From positions 24,004,629 to 24,068,628 of the forward strand of contig NC_049980.1 of the NCBI RefSeq assembly GCF_000003815.2: a DNA stretch of 64,000 bases. Direction: 5' to 3'. Below are positions 21,901 to 28,960 of this stretch, piece by piece (positions within the stretch are counted from its first letter, which is position 1; every line of letters begins with the position of its first letter). The position numbers were made by a program, and so were the translations under genes. Under the pieces are notes generated by a model, which saw nothing but the letters and a program-made list of their open reading frames with translations, ran no database searches and had not been told where the DNA came from. Source of the DNA: Branchiostoma floridae (Eukaryota; Chordata; Leptocardii; Amphioxiformes; Branchiostomatidae).

Positions 21901-23218
21901 CATCAATGTCTCCGACAGAAAGAGAAAGTCTCAGGACATAAGTTACATGCCATACATTTTACCCCACCTCTGGAAATGATTCTCACCTGTATTTCCAGTC
22001 ATGATGCTAAATTCTAAAAAGTAAAATCTAACAACCCCAGCTTTCAAAACTGATTTATTCATTATGACAACCTAAGGAGGTTTGACTGTTTAAGTTTGTC
22101 ACCAGCAGTTTCTAACCATGATACCACAGGTGTTATTTATAGATGGTGCATTTTGGTGAGAAAATAGCCATTTAGTAAAGTTAAAGCTGATGATGGGGTT
22201 TAAAATGAAGTTCAACTAGGAACACACTGTCAGGTATTACATGTATGTAACGTTACTGTGTCTATTAGTCTTTCTTCTTTACTGCAGTTTCTTTTTCTGT
22301 TTTTGTGCTTTACTTGCTCTTTGCCTAGTTAACTCTTCCGAGAATATCAAACTCTCTTTCCACTTACCAAATCTTCATGCCTAATCTCTGGCGGTTCTGT
22401 GAAAATAGAACAGAAAAATAATTGGTCACTGACTGTATTCTACATACATTTCATACCTATTTGAATTCCTTCTTTTACCTGAGTGAAGTACATAATCAAA
22501 ACGAGCAATCCAAGCTAATGAGTGAACAATGCTATCAGTGCTTAAAATCATTCACATACCTGACAATCACATCTAGAGTAACCAGTTGGGTAACAAAATG
22601 TAATGCTAACATTACAACACCTTTAGAAGAATGAATGCTACATTTTAGAAAAAAGTCAACCTTTTCTGAACAAACAAATTAGTCAACATAACATCTACAT
22701 CATAATACAGTATCACAACAGGCAAAAGCCTTCTCCATGTTTCAGGCTGAAAAGTAGCAACAAGACAGATAGAAAATTTATGTAGCACATGCTGGGAATA
22801 ATCATTAGTTGCCTGATTGATGGCAGATAAAATACCTATTTAGTGACACTGTTATCGATGTAATGTGACACTAATAACCTATCAAACTGCACATAAGGAT
22901 TGATTCATGTTCTTACTCTTTGATAGTATTTCTCAGGTTGCTTGTAACACTTAATATTTCCTTTTCTCAATTTGTAGAAAGTTTTTATAACAGGTGAACA
23001 ACATTCATTTTATCAGCACACTGTGTGCAGGCGTAAACATTTCAGAAACTAGACAGCATGGTGATTGTTTTTCTTCAACCTTTCTTCTCTGTGATTGAAA
23101 TACACTAATAAACTAAATTGTCTGAATCCAGACACAACCATGGGCTGTAGGGTCCAAAATTACTGTGGGAATGGCACTTCAAACCCCACTCACCTACGGT
23201 CAGCTTTCTCTCTGGCAT
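3568..23218 (-). CDS. RGS22: Regulator of G-protein signaling 22 orthologue, 25 coding exons
   Basis: Exons 5' to 3': 23194-23218, 22368-22396, 16850-16912, 16136-16363, 15695-15852, 15012-15153, 14670-14845, 13357-14172, 12812-12973, 11046-11226, 10514-10668, 10072-10198, 9742-9861, 9240-9341, 8713-8907, 8269-8352, 7548-7742, 7052-7183, 6449-6676, 6052-6213, 5494-5673, 5306-5431, 5014-5175, 4397-4505, 3568-3929. They total 4419 nt (1472 codons plus stop), every junction is GT/AG and all phases match. The start MPERKLTVEPPE and the LATDDLFVDYFNKFLSLP motif match the vertebrate RGS22 N-terminus as I recall it. Acidic linkers fill residues ~341-493. RGS or RGS-like folds occupy ~494-600, 755-893, 922-1106 and 1107-1220, followed by a charged coiled coil (~1280-1316) and a basic, proline-rich tail. 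Known for the family: binds G-alpha subunits, enriched in testis. The protein is longer than human RGS22 (about 1264 residues), mainly through exon 8. Exon 22 is doubtful. Confidence 0.88.
4022..4190. other. Assembly gap (169 N) in RGS22 intron 24
   Basis: A 169-base N run. Exons 24 and 25 join in frame without it (one base plus two bases). A skipped exon inside the gap cannot be excluded. Confidence 0.95.
4397..4505 (-). CDS. RGS22: RGS22 exon 24
   Basis: VTWSYGNYMAALEREEQMNK, then LSTLSDLS plus one base G at donor GTGGGAATG. The WxYxxYxxALExE pattern is conserved in the family C-terminus. Confidence 0.86.
4821..4920. other. Assembly gap (100 N) in RGS22 intron 23
   Basis: A round 100-base N run between exons 23 and 24. 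The flanking phases join without it, but an alternative exon could be hidden. Confidence 0.95.
5014..5175 (-). CDS. RGS22: RGS22 exon 23: post-RGS segment and coiled coil
   Basis: LTVFRLLLHQWGAFCEFRQN follows a TTTCACAG acceptor, then ERQRKRARERERARQKAYEE ends at donor GTTTGT. The FCEFRxN motif is shared with vertebrate RGS22. The Arg/Glu-rich helix is a likely coiled coil. Confidence 0.9.
5306..5431 (-). CDS. RGS22: Possible RGS22 exon 22, repeat-like 42-codon cassette
   Basis: A TTTTTACAG acceptor and GTAAGAA donor bracket an open 126-nt frame, phase 0 on both sides (KHYAKMQLLKQLDMILEMV, then RRFRYYPLSFVSDTDVF). Exon 21 (FREAQ) and exon 23 (LTVF) are also phase 0, so it can be skipped. In vertebrate RGS22, as I recall, FREAQ continues directly into a sequence like exon 23. 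Part of the exon is nearly identical to a dispersed repeat at 7421-7446. It is either an exonised repeat, an alternative cassette or a false exon. Confidence 0.45.
5494..5673 (-). CDS. RGS22: RGS22 exon 21: RGS fold 4, last part
   Basis: DMVHAHVEDSFIQQKIAAII, then CFIDSSLPPSVQIDIPPDQA, ending GPYIFREAQ at donor GTTAGG. Phase 0 at both ends. FREAQ is the expected closing helix. Confidence 0.92.
6052..6213 (-). CDS. RGS22: RGS22 exon 20: RGS fold 4, first part
   Basis: MLDSKLMSSTRDIIAFRRAL, then NPVTSQQFRKFVSVKGENLE and NDVLFWLEIQKYK. This is the clearest RGS domain in the protein (FRKFVS-GENLENDVLFWLEIQKYK). The opening ATG is an internal Met, since it follows an acceptor in frame. Confidence 0.92.
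6449..6676 (-). CDS. RGS22: RGS22 exon 19: RGS fold 3, last part
   Basis: VMEAGGGWGKILQDRPPTTL, then LEAQKYVKERLEKKWLPMFL, then the charged KQRKRQQVWK. Phase 0 at both ends. ALEAQ-x-YVxERLEKKWLPxFL is characteristic of RGS22. Confidence 0.9.
7052..7183 (-). CDS. RGS22: RGS22 exon 18: RGS fold 3, middle
   Basis: AFRRLSHLDNAKRDDKAKDI, then KSKYLNKKYFFGPNSPATKE, phase 0 at both ends. KSKYLNKKYFFGPNSPAT is typical of the RGS22 third RGS domain. Confidence 0.9.
7389..7443. repeat. Inverted repeat and copy of an exon 22-like dispersed sequence
   Basis: AACAGTTACTCAAG (7389-7402) is inverted at 7430-7443. The right arm sits in ATCCAGTTGCTTGAGTA, which is identical over 17 bases to plus-strand 5393-5409 inside RGS22 exon 22. 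A further related copy lies at about 28749-28780. Confidence 0.75.
7548..7742 (-). CDS. RGS22: RGS22 exon 17: RGS fold 3, first part
   Basis: LTITPEAEELEESQYDDTIW leads into FEGLVHNRLELEHFRKFLAD and NFASIDLQCWMDIE. Phase 0 at both ends, donor GTAATC. HFRKFLxxNFASIDLxCWMDIE is a clear RGS alpha3-alpha4 region. Confidence 0.9.
7758..8152. mobile_element. hAT-like MITE in RGS22 intron 16
   Basis: The ends are inverted: CAGGGTTAGACAAGT on the left, and on the right the complement of CAGGGATAAACAAGT. They are flanked by the direct repeat GGTAAG (7752-7757 and 8153-8158), extendable to seven or eight bases depending on where the end is placed. CAGGG ends with a duplication of about 8 bp fit the hAT superfamily. 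The interior repeats ACTTGCC and GGCAAGT several times, making sub-hairpins. It has no transposase, so it is non-autonomous. It lies only 15 bases from the exon 17 acceptor. Confidence 0.75.
8269..8352 (-). CDS. RGS22: RGS22 exon 16
   Basis: Twenty-eight codons, VELFEQKRHLETKSRQLLRL then QKKGLLRE, phase 0 at both ends. A charged helical linker between RGS folds 2 and 3. Confidence 0.87.
8508..8546. repeat. Dispersed repeat fragment in RGS22 intron 15
   Basis: A segment beginning ATAGCCGATATAACCGCCC and ending GCGTAACACACCAGCT is closely repeated at 28430-28468, and a looser relative lies near 26475-26550. It looks like a piece of a dispersed SINE- or MITE-like family. Confidence 0.65.
8713..8907 (-). 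CDS. RGS22: RGS22 exon 15: RGS fold 2, last part
   Basis: YIHSRFVVAASPEDIGCSQD, then NIDPPFEELFDSAEEYILHV and VVPWQQMIEGDKHTYSK. Phase 0 at both ends, donor GTAAGATTG. The PPxEELFDxAEEYIL pattern fits the closing helices of an RGS domain. Confidence 0.88.
9240..9341 (-). CDS. RGS22: RGS22 exon 14: RGS fold 2, middle
   Basis: LWSNSIHCWTDLQTYHTLFY followed by DPFVVKKKAQ. The LxxWTDLQxY pattern is the RGS alpha4 signature. Phase 0 at both ends. Confidence 0.88.
9742..9861 (-). CDS. RGS22: RGS22 exon 13: RGS fold 2, first part
   Basis: SSNDSVFLGSSRMEQMLQAL, then DRNAGFFFTQFCERSGNK, phase 0 at both ends. The FxxFCERSGN segment corresponds to the RGS helix in which a residue contacts G-alpha. Confidence 0.88.
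10072..10198 (-). CDS. RGS22: RGS22 exon 12
   Basis: One base completes Arg, then RKSARSDISSISGSSW and an acidic SEDSSPDEGPQNIRNIVARK, ending KFSLP at donor GTACATT. Both splice sites are weaker than average, but the frame is continuous into exon 13. Confidence 0.82.
10514..10668 (-). CDS. RGS22: RGS22 exon 11
   Basis: Begins KQVSRSADLALLKQQERNRK after a TGTTCAG acceptor and ends SPKHK plus AG at donor GTAGGAAAG. Basic, probably disordered, with possible nuclear-localisation-like clusters. Confidence 0.83.
11046..11226 (-). CDS. RGS22: RGS22 exon 10
   Basis: Starts after TTCTCCCCAG with APRFLLSQRRHTNMDQNYLY and ends VKLGQRQ at a GTCAGG donor, phase 0. Rich in Arg, Gln and Pro. Confidence 0.84.
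12812..12973 (-). CDS. RGS22: RGS22 exon 9: RGS-like fold 1 continued
   Basis: One base completes Ser, then YLVKMRERYLQKSSPLAL. The exon ends EPLLLY plus TG at donor GTCAGT, and the next exon supplies G to make Trp. Confidence 0.85.
13357..14172 (-). CDS. RGS22: RGS22 exon 8: long acidic linker and start of RGS-like fold 1
   Basis: At 816 nt this is by far the largest exon. It encodes two acidic runs (for example DEEKEKDTEDNVEEEDEKYD, and an EEEEEEK cluster) separated by a more ordered stretch around SVSEVTDVDIKEVPDFFDM. After the second run comes WFRKQKVFELQNCKGFEAM followed by FLEG and YWSFWLDIDR, which resembles helices alpha3-alpha4 of an RGS fold. It leaves two bases, AG, at a GTAGGC donor, completed by C of exon 9. 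Confidence 0.88.
14173..14669 (-). other. RGS22 intron 7 with diverged ~120-bp tandem duplication
   Basis: Around 14421-14490 and 14528-14600 the plus strand shows two related segments (AATGACATTTTACACAATAGAAA, broken here as AATGACATTTTACA then CAATAGAAA, versus AATGGCATTTATCA then CAATAGAAA), pointing to an old local duplication. No exon was seen. Confidence 0.4.
14670..14845 (-). CDS. RGS22: RGS22 exon 7
   Basis: Begins ANQLQTTAATKSR after a TTCATTCAG acceptor and ends TGSA plus AG at donor GTGAGAC. Low-complexity Ser, Gly and Arg sequence suggests a disordered linker. Confidence 0.82.
15012..15153 (-). CDS. RGS22: RGS22 exon 6
   Basis: One base joins exon 5 to make Arg, followed by PFSRKKSVVITQQLEDD. 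It ends MGEASTTQTKQWISKARQ at a GTAGGT donor, phase 0. The GEAS-TQTK-W pattern is shared with vertebrate RGS22. No start codon opens it in this frame. Confidence 0.85.
15695..15852 (-). CDS. RGS22: RGS22 exon 5
   Basis: It opens CLNKEQGIQWIKQQRLPAF, the RGS22 hallmark of Cys-Leu, Gly-Ile-x-Trp-Ile and RLPAFLxSD, and ends DTEY plus AG at donor GTCAGAGG. Phase 0 in, two bases out. Confidence 0.88.
16136..16363 (-). CDS. RGS22: RGS22 exon 4
   Basis: It begins TFPEPLRFN directly after the LSLP of exon 3 and runs 76 codons to KTSFLVT, where the donor is GTAAGT. Both ends are phase 0. It contains the segment FEVVSNAQKDVANQIK, predicted to be part of the N-terminal RGS-like region. Confidence 0.88.
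16850..16912 (-). CDS. RGS22: RGS22 exon 3: conserved N-terminal motif
   Basis: Sixty-three bases, phase 0 at both ends, with acceptor GTCTTCAG and donor GTAAGTTT. It encodes the motif LATDDLFVDYFNKFLSLP, the most conserved N-terminal stretch of RGS22 proteins. Confidence 0.88.
16913..22367 (-). other. RGS22 intron 3, the longest intron (5.4 kb)
   Basis: No additional exon with compatible phase was recognised. Contents are unremarkable AT-rich sequence, with a short CATG repeat near 18812-18827. The short open frames on either strand lack recognisable domains. Its length next to a micro-exon at the 5' end of the gene makes it a candidate for regulatory DNA (inference). Confidence 0.6.
22368..22396 (-). 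CDS. RGS22: RGS22 exon 2, 29-nt micro-exon
   Basis: A TTTTCACAG acceptor and a GTAAGTGG donor bracket 29 bases coding (E)PPEIRHEDL. It joins EDYLATDD of exon 3 in frame across a 5.4-kb intron. Automated ORF finders miss it. The support is phase agreement on both sides and the match to the PPxI...EDxLATDD pattern of RGS22. Confidence 0.8.
22397..23193 (-). other. RGS22 intron 2
   Basis: Roughly 800 bases of AT-rich sequence between the two smallest exons. No repeat or further exon was recognised. Confidence 0.6.
23194..23218 (-). CDS. RGS22: RGS22 exon 1 (coding part): start codon and first 8 codons
   Basis: The exon encodes MPERKLTV plus one base and ends at a strong donor, GTGAGTGG. The single base joins AA from exon 2 to give Glu. 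This is the start because MPE-K/R-LT is the expected RGS22 N-terminus and no upstream in-frame extension is needed. The sequence TGAACAG just before CCATGCC could also be an acceptor, so the 5' UTR may begin in another exon. Confidence 0.8.
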
Positions 23219-24680
23219 GGCTGTTCAGGTAAACACGTAACACGACACACACTCAACACCGCGAGGCTAAATCCCTCCTTATATCCGCTACAGTTGGCAA
23301 ATTCCAAAATAGCTTTCCAAGGAGTCCTAGTGAAATCTCAAGGAGTCTCACAGGTGATCCGACAAGTCCAAGACCATGGCAGGAGACTCAGGTGAAGCAG
23401 CACACCTGTGGCTGACACCTGGTTTGAATGACTCGTCCATGAAGCTATGTTGCCAAATAAAACAGCCGCATGGCAACAGTTTCAGACAGCACATTCCACT
23501 TGGTTTTATAAAATAGTACGGTCTGGTCTACCTGCACACACTTATCACCACACCTGCTGAAAACACCTGAGATAGACAGGTAGTGAAGAGAGGTAGGTGG
23601 GGGTAGACGCAGTAGAACAGGCGGGTGTTGCCGGGCAATAGTAGTAACCACACCGGGCATTTACATGACAATAGCCTGGAGGCTGTACAAATGGATCCAT
23701 TTACTCAGGGGGCCATACAGGGCTGATTTACCTGGTCGCTATGGTCACCAGGCAGAGGGCATGTCTGTGGACTCAACAGGTCAGAGGTCACGGTAAGGGC
23801 GGGAAACTTGAGCTGTAAAGGTAGCCTCAGATTCATCAACAACTGGAGGAATCAGGAGTGTTGTTCCAGCATCAAAAAAATACAGAACAGAATCTATTGT
23901 TTATGTCATATTGTGAAATGCTGCAAAGACAACAATGACTTTTATTAACAAGTTTGGCTTGGAAGTAACTGTTAACGGTTATAACGTTATGGCTAACGTT
24001 AGTGTTGTGATAATTCTTGTATCAAAGCCAAACCATGGTATCAATCACCAAACCTGAAGTTTCTCCGGCAATGGCGTCAGCGTTGTCGTGTCACAGATCG
24101 ATCCTGCATGACGCCGAGGATAAACAAACATAATTTCTTCAGCAAAGCGGTGTACGGTAACTTCCCGCCAAAACGACATCAGGCGCCTGGGCATCCCTCC
24201 GGCTCCCGACGGTCTCACGGAGCGGCCACAGCCATATATAGTCTTAGTATATATTAGTATACCTATGGTGTCCTTTGTGCTTGTGTCGCACCTGGAGTGG
24301 AAGGTTATGATTGATTTAATCAACACTATCTGCAGACAATATTTCTGTATTACATCATATTTACAGCTGCAAATATCTTGGTACACTGTACATGGCCATG
24401 TGACGTACTAGTATATAAAACGATCAACACCACCATGTGGGACCCGAAATGTCCTTTGTGGGACCATGTGGTGTTCCTTGACCTGGCCTAGTCCGCCCAA
24501 GGAGGTAAAATATGGAGCATGTAATGTTCATACATTACCACACTTCCAGCCCCGTGGCCGTGCACCTACAGACCTGTCGACTATGAAATGTGTCTGACAT
24601 GCTCCGTGTTGTTGTTGTCTGTCTGCCCGCCTGTCGTGGAACACATGTAATGTTTTTGGCGACGCCCTTGTAGCATGTCC
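23219..24680. other. 5' flank of RGS22
   Basis: No TATA box is obvious close to the start codon. GC content rises around 23560-23830 and 24070-24240, which would suit a CpG-type promoter. An RFX X-box-like motif lies at 23735-23748. The open frames here show no domains. Confidence 0.45.
23735..23748 (+). promoter_or_regulatory. RFX X-box-like motif upstream of RGS22
   Basis: GTCGCTATGGTCAC matches the X-box consensus RYYNYYATRRNRAC at 13 of 14 positions. It lies about 520 bases before the RGS22 start codon, a usual distance for RFX-controlled ciliary genes. Function is inferred from motif only. Confidence 0.4.
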
Positions 24681-24780
24681 TTAGAAGTCGTTTTGAATCG
24701 AGCTTAGTTAAAGTTGCTAAAGGTGCTTAATTAAAGCGCGCTCAGGCTGAGGTTTGCACTGTGCGGTTAGTCACCCCGGC
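24681..24780 (+). repeat. Left arm of the 100-bp inverted repeat
   Basis: Starts TTAGAAGTCGTTTTGAATCG and includes GCGCGCTCAGGCTGAGG, matched in reverse complement at 29212-29310. Differences are an extra GTTA and a three-base indel in an AT-rich spot. Confidence 0.92.
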
Positions 24781-25236
24781 TGGTCCTAAAATGAACATTA
24801 TGGATATGAGAAATGTTATGCAGTAACGTTGCGAGAGAAAGGGCAAACAGAGTGAACAGTCGAAGAATGAAGAGGTGCTTCAATTTTTGGGGAAAATGTC
24901 TCGGCACGTTCCATGATCGCCCCACCACCGACCAAGGACGTTATATCAGATATACTGACGAAGTCCAATCAGAGTGGGGTGTAGCAGTGATGGCGATTTA
25001 ACGTCTCAGCACATTATACCCCCGACCTTCACATCTCCTGTAGACTACACCCTCCCCTATTACAAAACTAACGTTACTCCTAGCCTTGCGGATCTGACAG
25101 TTGAGCTTTCATCTTTTTCCCTCGTCCCAAAGGTTTAACTGAAGGGACTACCCTAAAGATCAATAAATAAATAAACGTTATGCACTTTGTCATTTTCTCG
25201 CACGACGTCGCCATTGAGCGTTCACTGTGTTGTGAT

Positions 25237-25659
25237 TAGGGCTGGGTACCGGTACAGAAAATTCAGGTCCAGGTCCGGTTCAGGTCCAGAGGATCAGGTC
25301 CAGGTCCGGACCTGAACCTGTACCTGATGCAGTATGACTTATACCAATGGTCCATTTCACTACAAGGAAATCTGTTTGGTGGAGTATTAGACTTACACTG
25401 GCCTCTTAAAATCCTACAACACAAACTGCACATGTACGATTGACTGTAAAACTTGGTAGAAATGACTATAAACTCTACTCTACTTCACTCTTGCTATTTT
25501 CTTCCACCTGCAAGCGCTAAAACGTGTGAATGCCTGATCAAATAATATGTTAATTTTGTAATCGGTCCAACATCCATTTTTTCAGGTCCGGTTTTTCTGG
25601 ACCGGTCCAACAAGAAAAACCGGTTTTGTACCGGTACGCTGTACCGATACCCAGCCCTA
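25237..25659. mobile_element. hAT-like MITE with 8-bp target duplication
   Basis: Terminal inverted repeats TAGGGCTGGGTACCGGTAC and GTACCGATACCCAGCCCTA are flanked by GTTGTGAT (25229-25236) and ATTGTGAT (25660-25667), a 7/8 match of hAT length. The 423-bp interior has repeated AGGTCCAGGTCCGG motifs near both ends and no transposase frame. Confidence 0.85.
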
Positions 25660-25678
25660 ATTGTGATCATTTAGTTGC

Positions 25679-26000
25679 ATTACAGTACTGGCACACCAGA
25701 TGCCGGGATTCTCGGTGATTTATTTTCGCTATCTATCGGGAAATTTTAGTGTTCGCGGTGGTTTTGCGTTCGCAGAAGCGCCATCCTACGAACTTAAATG
25801 CTGTGCTGTAGTCACATGCAGAAATGTTCGAGTTTTATTTTGGCGGTGACCACTAAAACCACCGCGAACATTTTTCCATTATAGTATGTGACTAGTCCAT
25901 GGCGCTACCGAGAACTTATAACGTTATTAAACCACCGCGAACACCCCACTACCGCGAAATTAAGTCCCCGCGAACTTAAATGCATTTACAGTACTGTAAT
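25679..26000. mobile_element. Palindromic MITE with ATTACAGTACTG ends
   Basis: Perfect 12-bp inverted ends, ATTACAGTACTG at 25679-25690 and CAGTACTGTAAT at 25989-26000. Inside are several inverted copies of GTTCGCGGTGG and CCACCGCGAAC, so much of the 322 bp can fold back on itself. Non-coding. Confidence 0.8.
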
Positions 26001-26235
26001 GGAAAACCCGGCGCCTGTACGGCGAACCGCCAGTCCGAGACCACTTTAATACTGGTTACCCGGCAAGGGTGCTGCGGACAGAACAGTTCGCTTTTGATGT
26101 TGATAGTACTGGCATGACGAACTGTCACTGATCTAACCGCATCTACCCCCTAGCCCTGAATAAGTAATACAGTGCATACATTTAGCTAGAGGGAAGTGTT
26201 CGTAGGCGGCGCGAGCAGAAGACAGAAGGAAACTG

Positions 26236-26303
26236 TTCGCGGTGGTTTTGAGTTCGCGGTGAAGCGGCCACCGCTAAAATAGCGAACATAAAACCACCGC
26301 GAA
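26236..26303. repeat. Hairpin with CCACCGCGAA arms, relative of the neighbouring MITE
   Basis: TTCGCGGTGGTTTT (26236-26249) pairs exactly with AAAACCACCGCGAA (26290-26303). The right flank TGCATTTACAGTA matches the end region of the element at 25679-26000, so this is a second, partly eroded member of that family. Confidence 0.8.
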
Positions 26304-27353
26304 AATCTCTGCATTTACAGTATGCTTGCTGCAGTACAGTACAGTTCGTTAATCGGGGGCGGAACCGGTAGTTTGCTGTGTGCACACCTTAGGGGTTTGG
26401 AAAAGCACATAAAGATGTAGCCGTGGAATACCCACACCGGGGCCTATATTCTGTGAGGGGTATACTGGAAAAAAAAGCCGATAAAACCGACTTTGGCGTA
26501 ATACACCGGCTTCTGTATCTGTACTGTATCTGTATCTGTACAGCCGGTATAGCCACCGCAACCATTTGATATAGAGAACACACTTTTTCAGTAGATTCTC
26601 AGTAGGGTTAATCATGACTTCATTAGGAGTTTTACTGAGGGACATAAAAACGCACTTTGACGGTTATTGACGGCTATATAAATTAGGCAGCGAAATAAAA
26701 CTAAGCTTTTGACGCCTTTAAAGACGTAAATTTTTACAACACGATATATCTTGAATGGCGTCACTTCTCTTCCCTAGCTGCCATCTCTTCTACCTGAGTT
26801 CTGATATCTTCACAATTATCCTATTTATGACCTCTGATATCTTCGTATTATGCTATTTTTGATACAAACTTTTTACGTTTCTGTCAAACAAGACTAGAAA
26901 GAGAGTAATCTGCCAACTTACAGTTCATATCTATACCATACTATGAGAAACGCAAAAGACAACAGTAATAGATAGACATGGCAAAGATCCGCATTGCTAG
27001 GGGGTGCATGCACTTGTAAACAATGTTATAAGAAAATTTCAATAATTGTATGTGACCTATTAGCTCACTGTCAGCATAAACTGCATTAAGTATAGGAATG
27101 GTAAATGTTAGATTGCCGTTTTTGATGCAGTTATCTGAGTTGACTTCCGACACCTCACAAGTCAAACAAGTCTATTTTAGTGGTGACAAACATGTGACGC
27201 ACAGACATGCCTTCTTTGTGCCTAAGAAGTCCCACAAATATAGGACATTTCAGATGAAAGTTATTGGATATTTACGATTAAATAAATCGATAATAATCGG
27301 ATATCCGTGCTAGCCCTAGGATGCCTAAACTCTTGTTGGAGTGTAGTAAACGA

Positions 27354-28243
27354 TACGAGGGGTGATCAATAAGTTTTCGGCCTCACCCAGAAATAATAAG
27401 CACAACTCAAATTTTCAGGCACAACACCATAGTATGAAGCCTTTTATAAATACCCACCAAATTTCAAATCATTGCAGTAATTACTTAACAGGCATTCGTT
27501 TTTTGCAAATAAGAAGGTAAGTGGCGAGAAAAAAGTGGTGTGAATTGTGATCAGACATGTGTGGGTCGAGTTCCCCATGCCGTAAATTAAGAAAAGACAT
27601 TGTCAAAATGTTTGATAATGATTCTCTTCCTATTCAAGCAAAAATAATTGGGCGTCTGCCTTCCAGCAGCGCAAATTGACCCGCACAGTCAGGTCAGGTC
27701 AATTGTCTACGTTTTTTTTCCTTCTCCCTTACCTTACATTACTGGGTGTCGCCTGCAAAGTAATGATCACAATAATTTGAATTTTGGTACATATTTATAT
27801 AAGACTTTATACTTGACATCTATGCTTCGAAATCTGAGCTGTGCTTATTATTTCTCGGTAAAACCGAGGACTTATTGATAATCCCACGTACACGTATAAA
27901 GTCTTAAATAATAAATGTGTACCAAAATTCAAATTATTGTGATCATTACCTTGTAGGCGACACCCAGTAACGTTAGGTACGGTATAAGGAAAAAAAAAGT
28001 GGACAATTGAGATGCGACCTGAAGTGTACGGGTCAAATTGTTTGATCACACTTCACCCTTCTGTATCTCGCTACTTACCTTCTAATTTAGAAAAAAAACG
28101 AATGCCGGGAAAGTAATGACTCCAATGATTTGTAATTTGGGGGATATTGATAAAAGGCTTCATACTATGAAGTTGTGCCTCAAAATCTGAGTTGTGCTTG
28201 CTATTTCTGGATGAGGCCGAGGACTTATTGATCACCCCTCGTA
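27354..28243. mobile_element. Mariner-like fold-back element, nested
   Basis: Ends are TACGAGGGGTGATCAATAAG and its inverse CTTATTGATCACCCCTCGTA, with TA at each edge as in Tc1/mariner elements. Outer arms (about 27354-27545 and 28055-28243) and inner arms (about 27685-27812 and 27892-28030) are both inverted, so nearly the entire 890 bp is one imperfect palindrome. A diverged copy of the right terminus (CTTATTGATAATCCCACGTA, ending 27890) lies at the centre. No intact transposase. Confidence 0.8.
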
Positions 28244-28429
28244 CATGCCTTACATGCGCCATGGTTACACAATGGCACCGGTGAAAACCTCATGATAATG
28301 TGTACGGTGTACCTCATGCTGGTTGTGCACATCATTAGTATAGGCAGGTGAAATGTGTGGTTCTTGTATCACGTCATGTTCATTAAAATTTTCAGAACAC
28401 TGACATAGAGGGAGAGTAGTTCTCTAATC

Positions 28430-28468
28430 ATAGCCAATATAACCACCCTCAGACGTAACACACCAGCT
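28430..28468. repeat. Second copy of the dispersed GCCGATATAACC-type repeat
   Basis: ATAGCCAATATAACCACCC, ending ACGTAACACACCAGCT, closely matches 8508-8546 in RGS22 intron 15. Confidence 0.65.
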
Positions 28469-28837
28469 CTTGTGGCACTTACCTCTGCTGATACACAGCT
28501 TGCATTTTTGTTCTGCAGAAAGCAGATGCTATATGATACTATCAGACCATATTGGACGTTCTGTTTAAAACCCTATGACACCATGCTGCACATATTTGCC
28601 TCCCTTCTATCTTGTATGGTAAACAGAAATAAGATATCAAGTTGTTAACAAAAACTGTTATTCCAACTTTGGTTGAAGCAAAATACAAAGTACGTCGATG
28701 AAAAAAAAGCAAAAAGCAACTGGGTGTGATTTTGTAAATCATACTTCATATCCAGTTGCTTGTCACGAGTAACTGCTTTTAAGCACAAAATACAAAGTAC
28801 TAATATCTCGTTTAGAATTTTTAGATATTTCAAAGTT

Positions 28838-28960
28838 TTACCATAGAAGCCTTACTTTAATACAGTCATAGATAAAATGTTCCACATTTCCTCTTACATT
28901 GCATGAAACACACTTGTCATTTTTACTTTCTCTTCTTAATATAATAGTGCTGTTGTAGGG
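28838..28960 (-). pseudogene. Relic of a non-LTR reverse-transcriptase C-terminus
   Basis: The minus strand reads ILRRESKNDKCVSCNVRGNV, then EHFIYDCIKVRLLW before a stop. C-x2-C-x7-H-x4-C followed by a W-ending segment is the usual C-terminal zinc knuckle of LINE ORF2 proteins. Only this end remains, with no reverse-transcriptase core, so it is a dead fragment. Confidence 0.6.
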
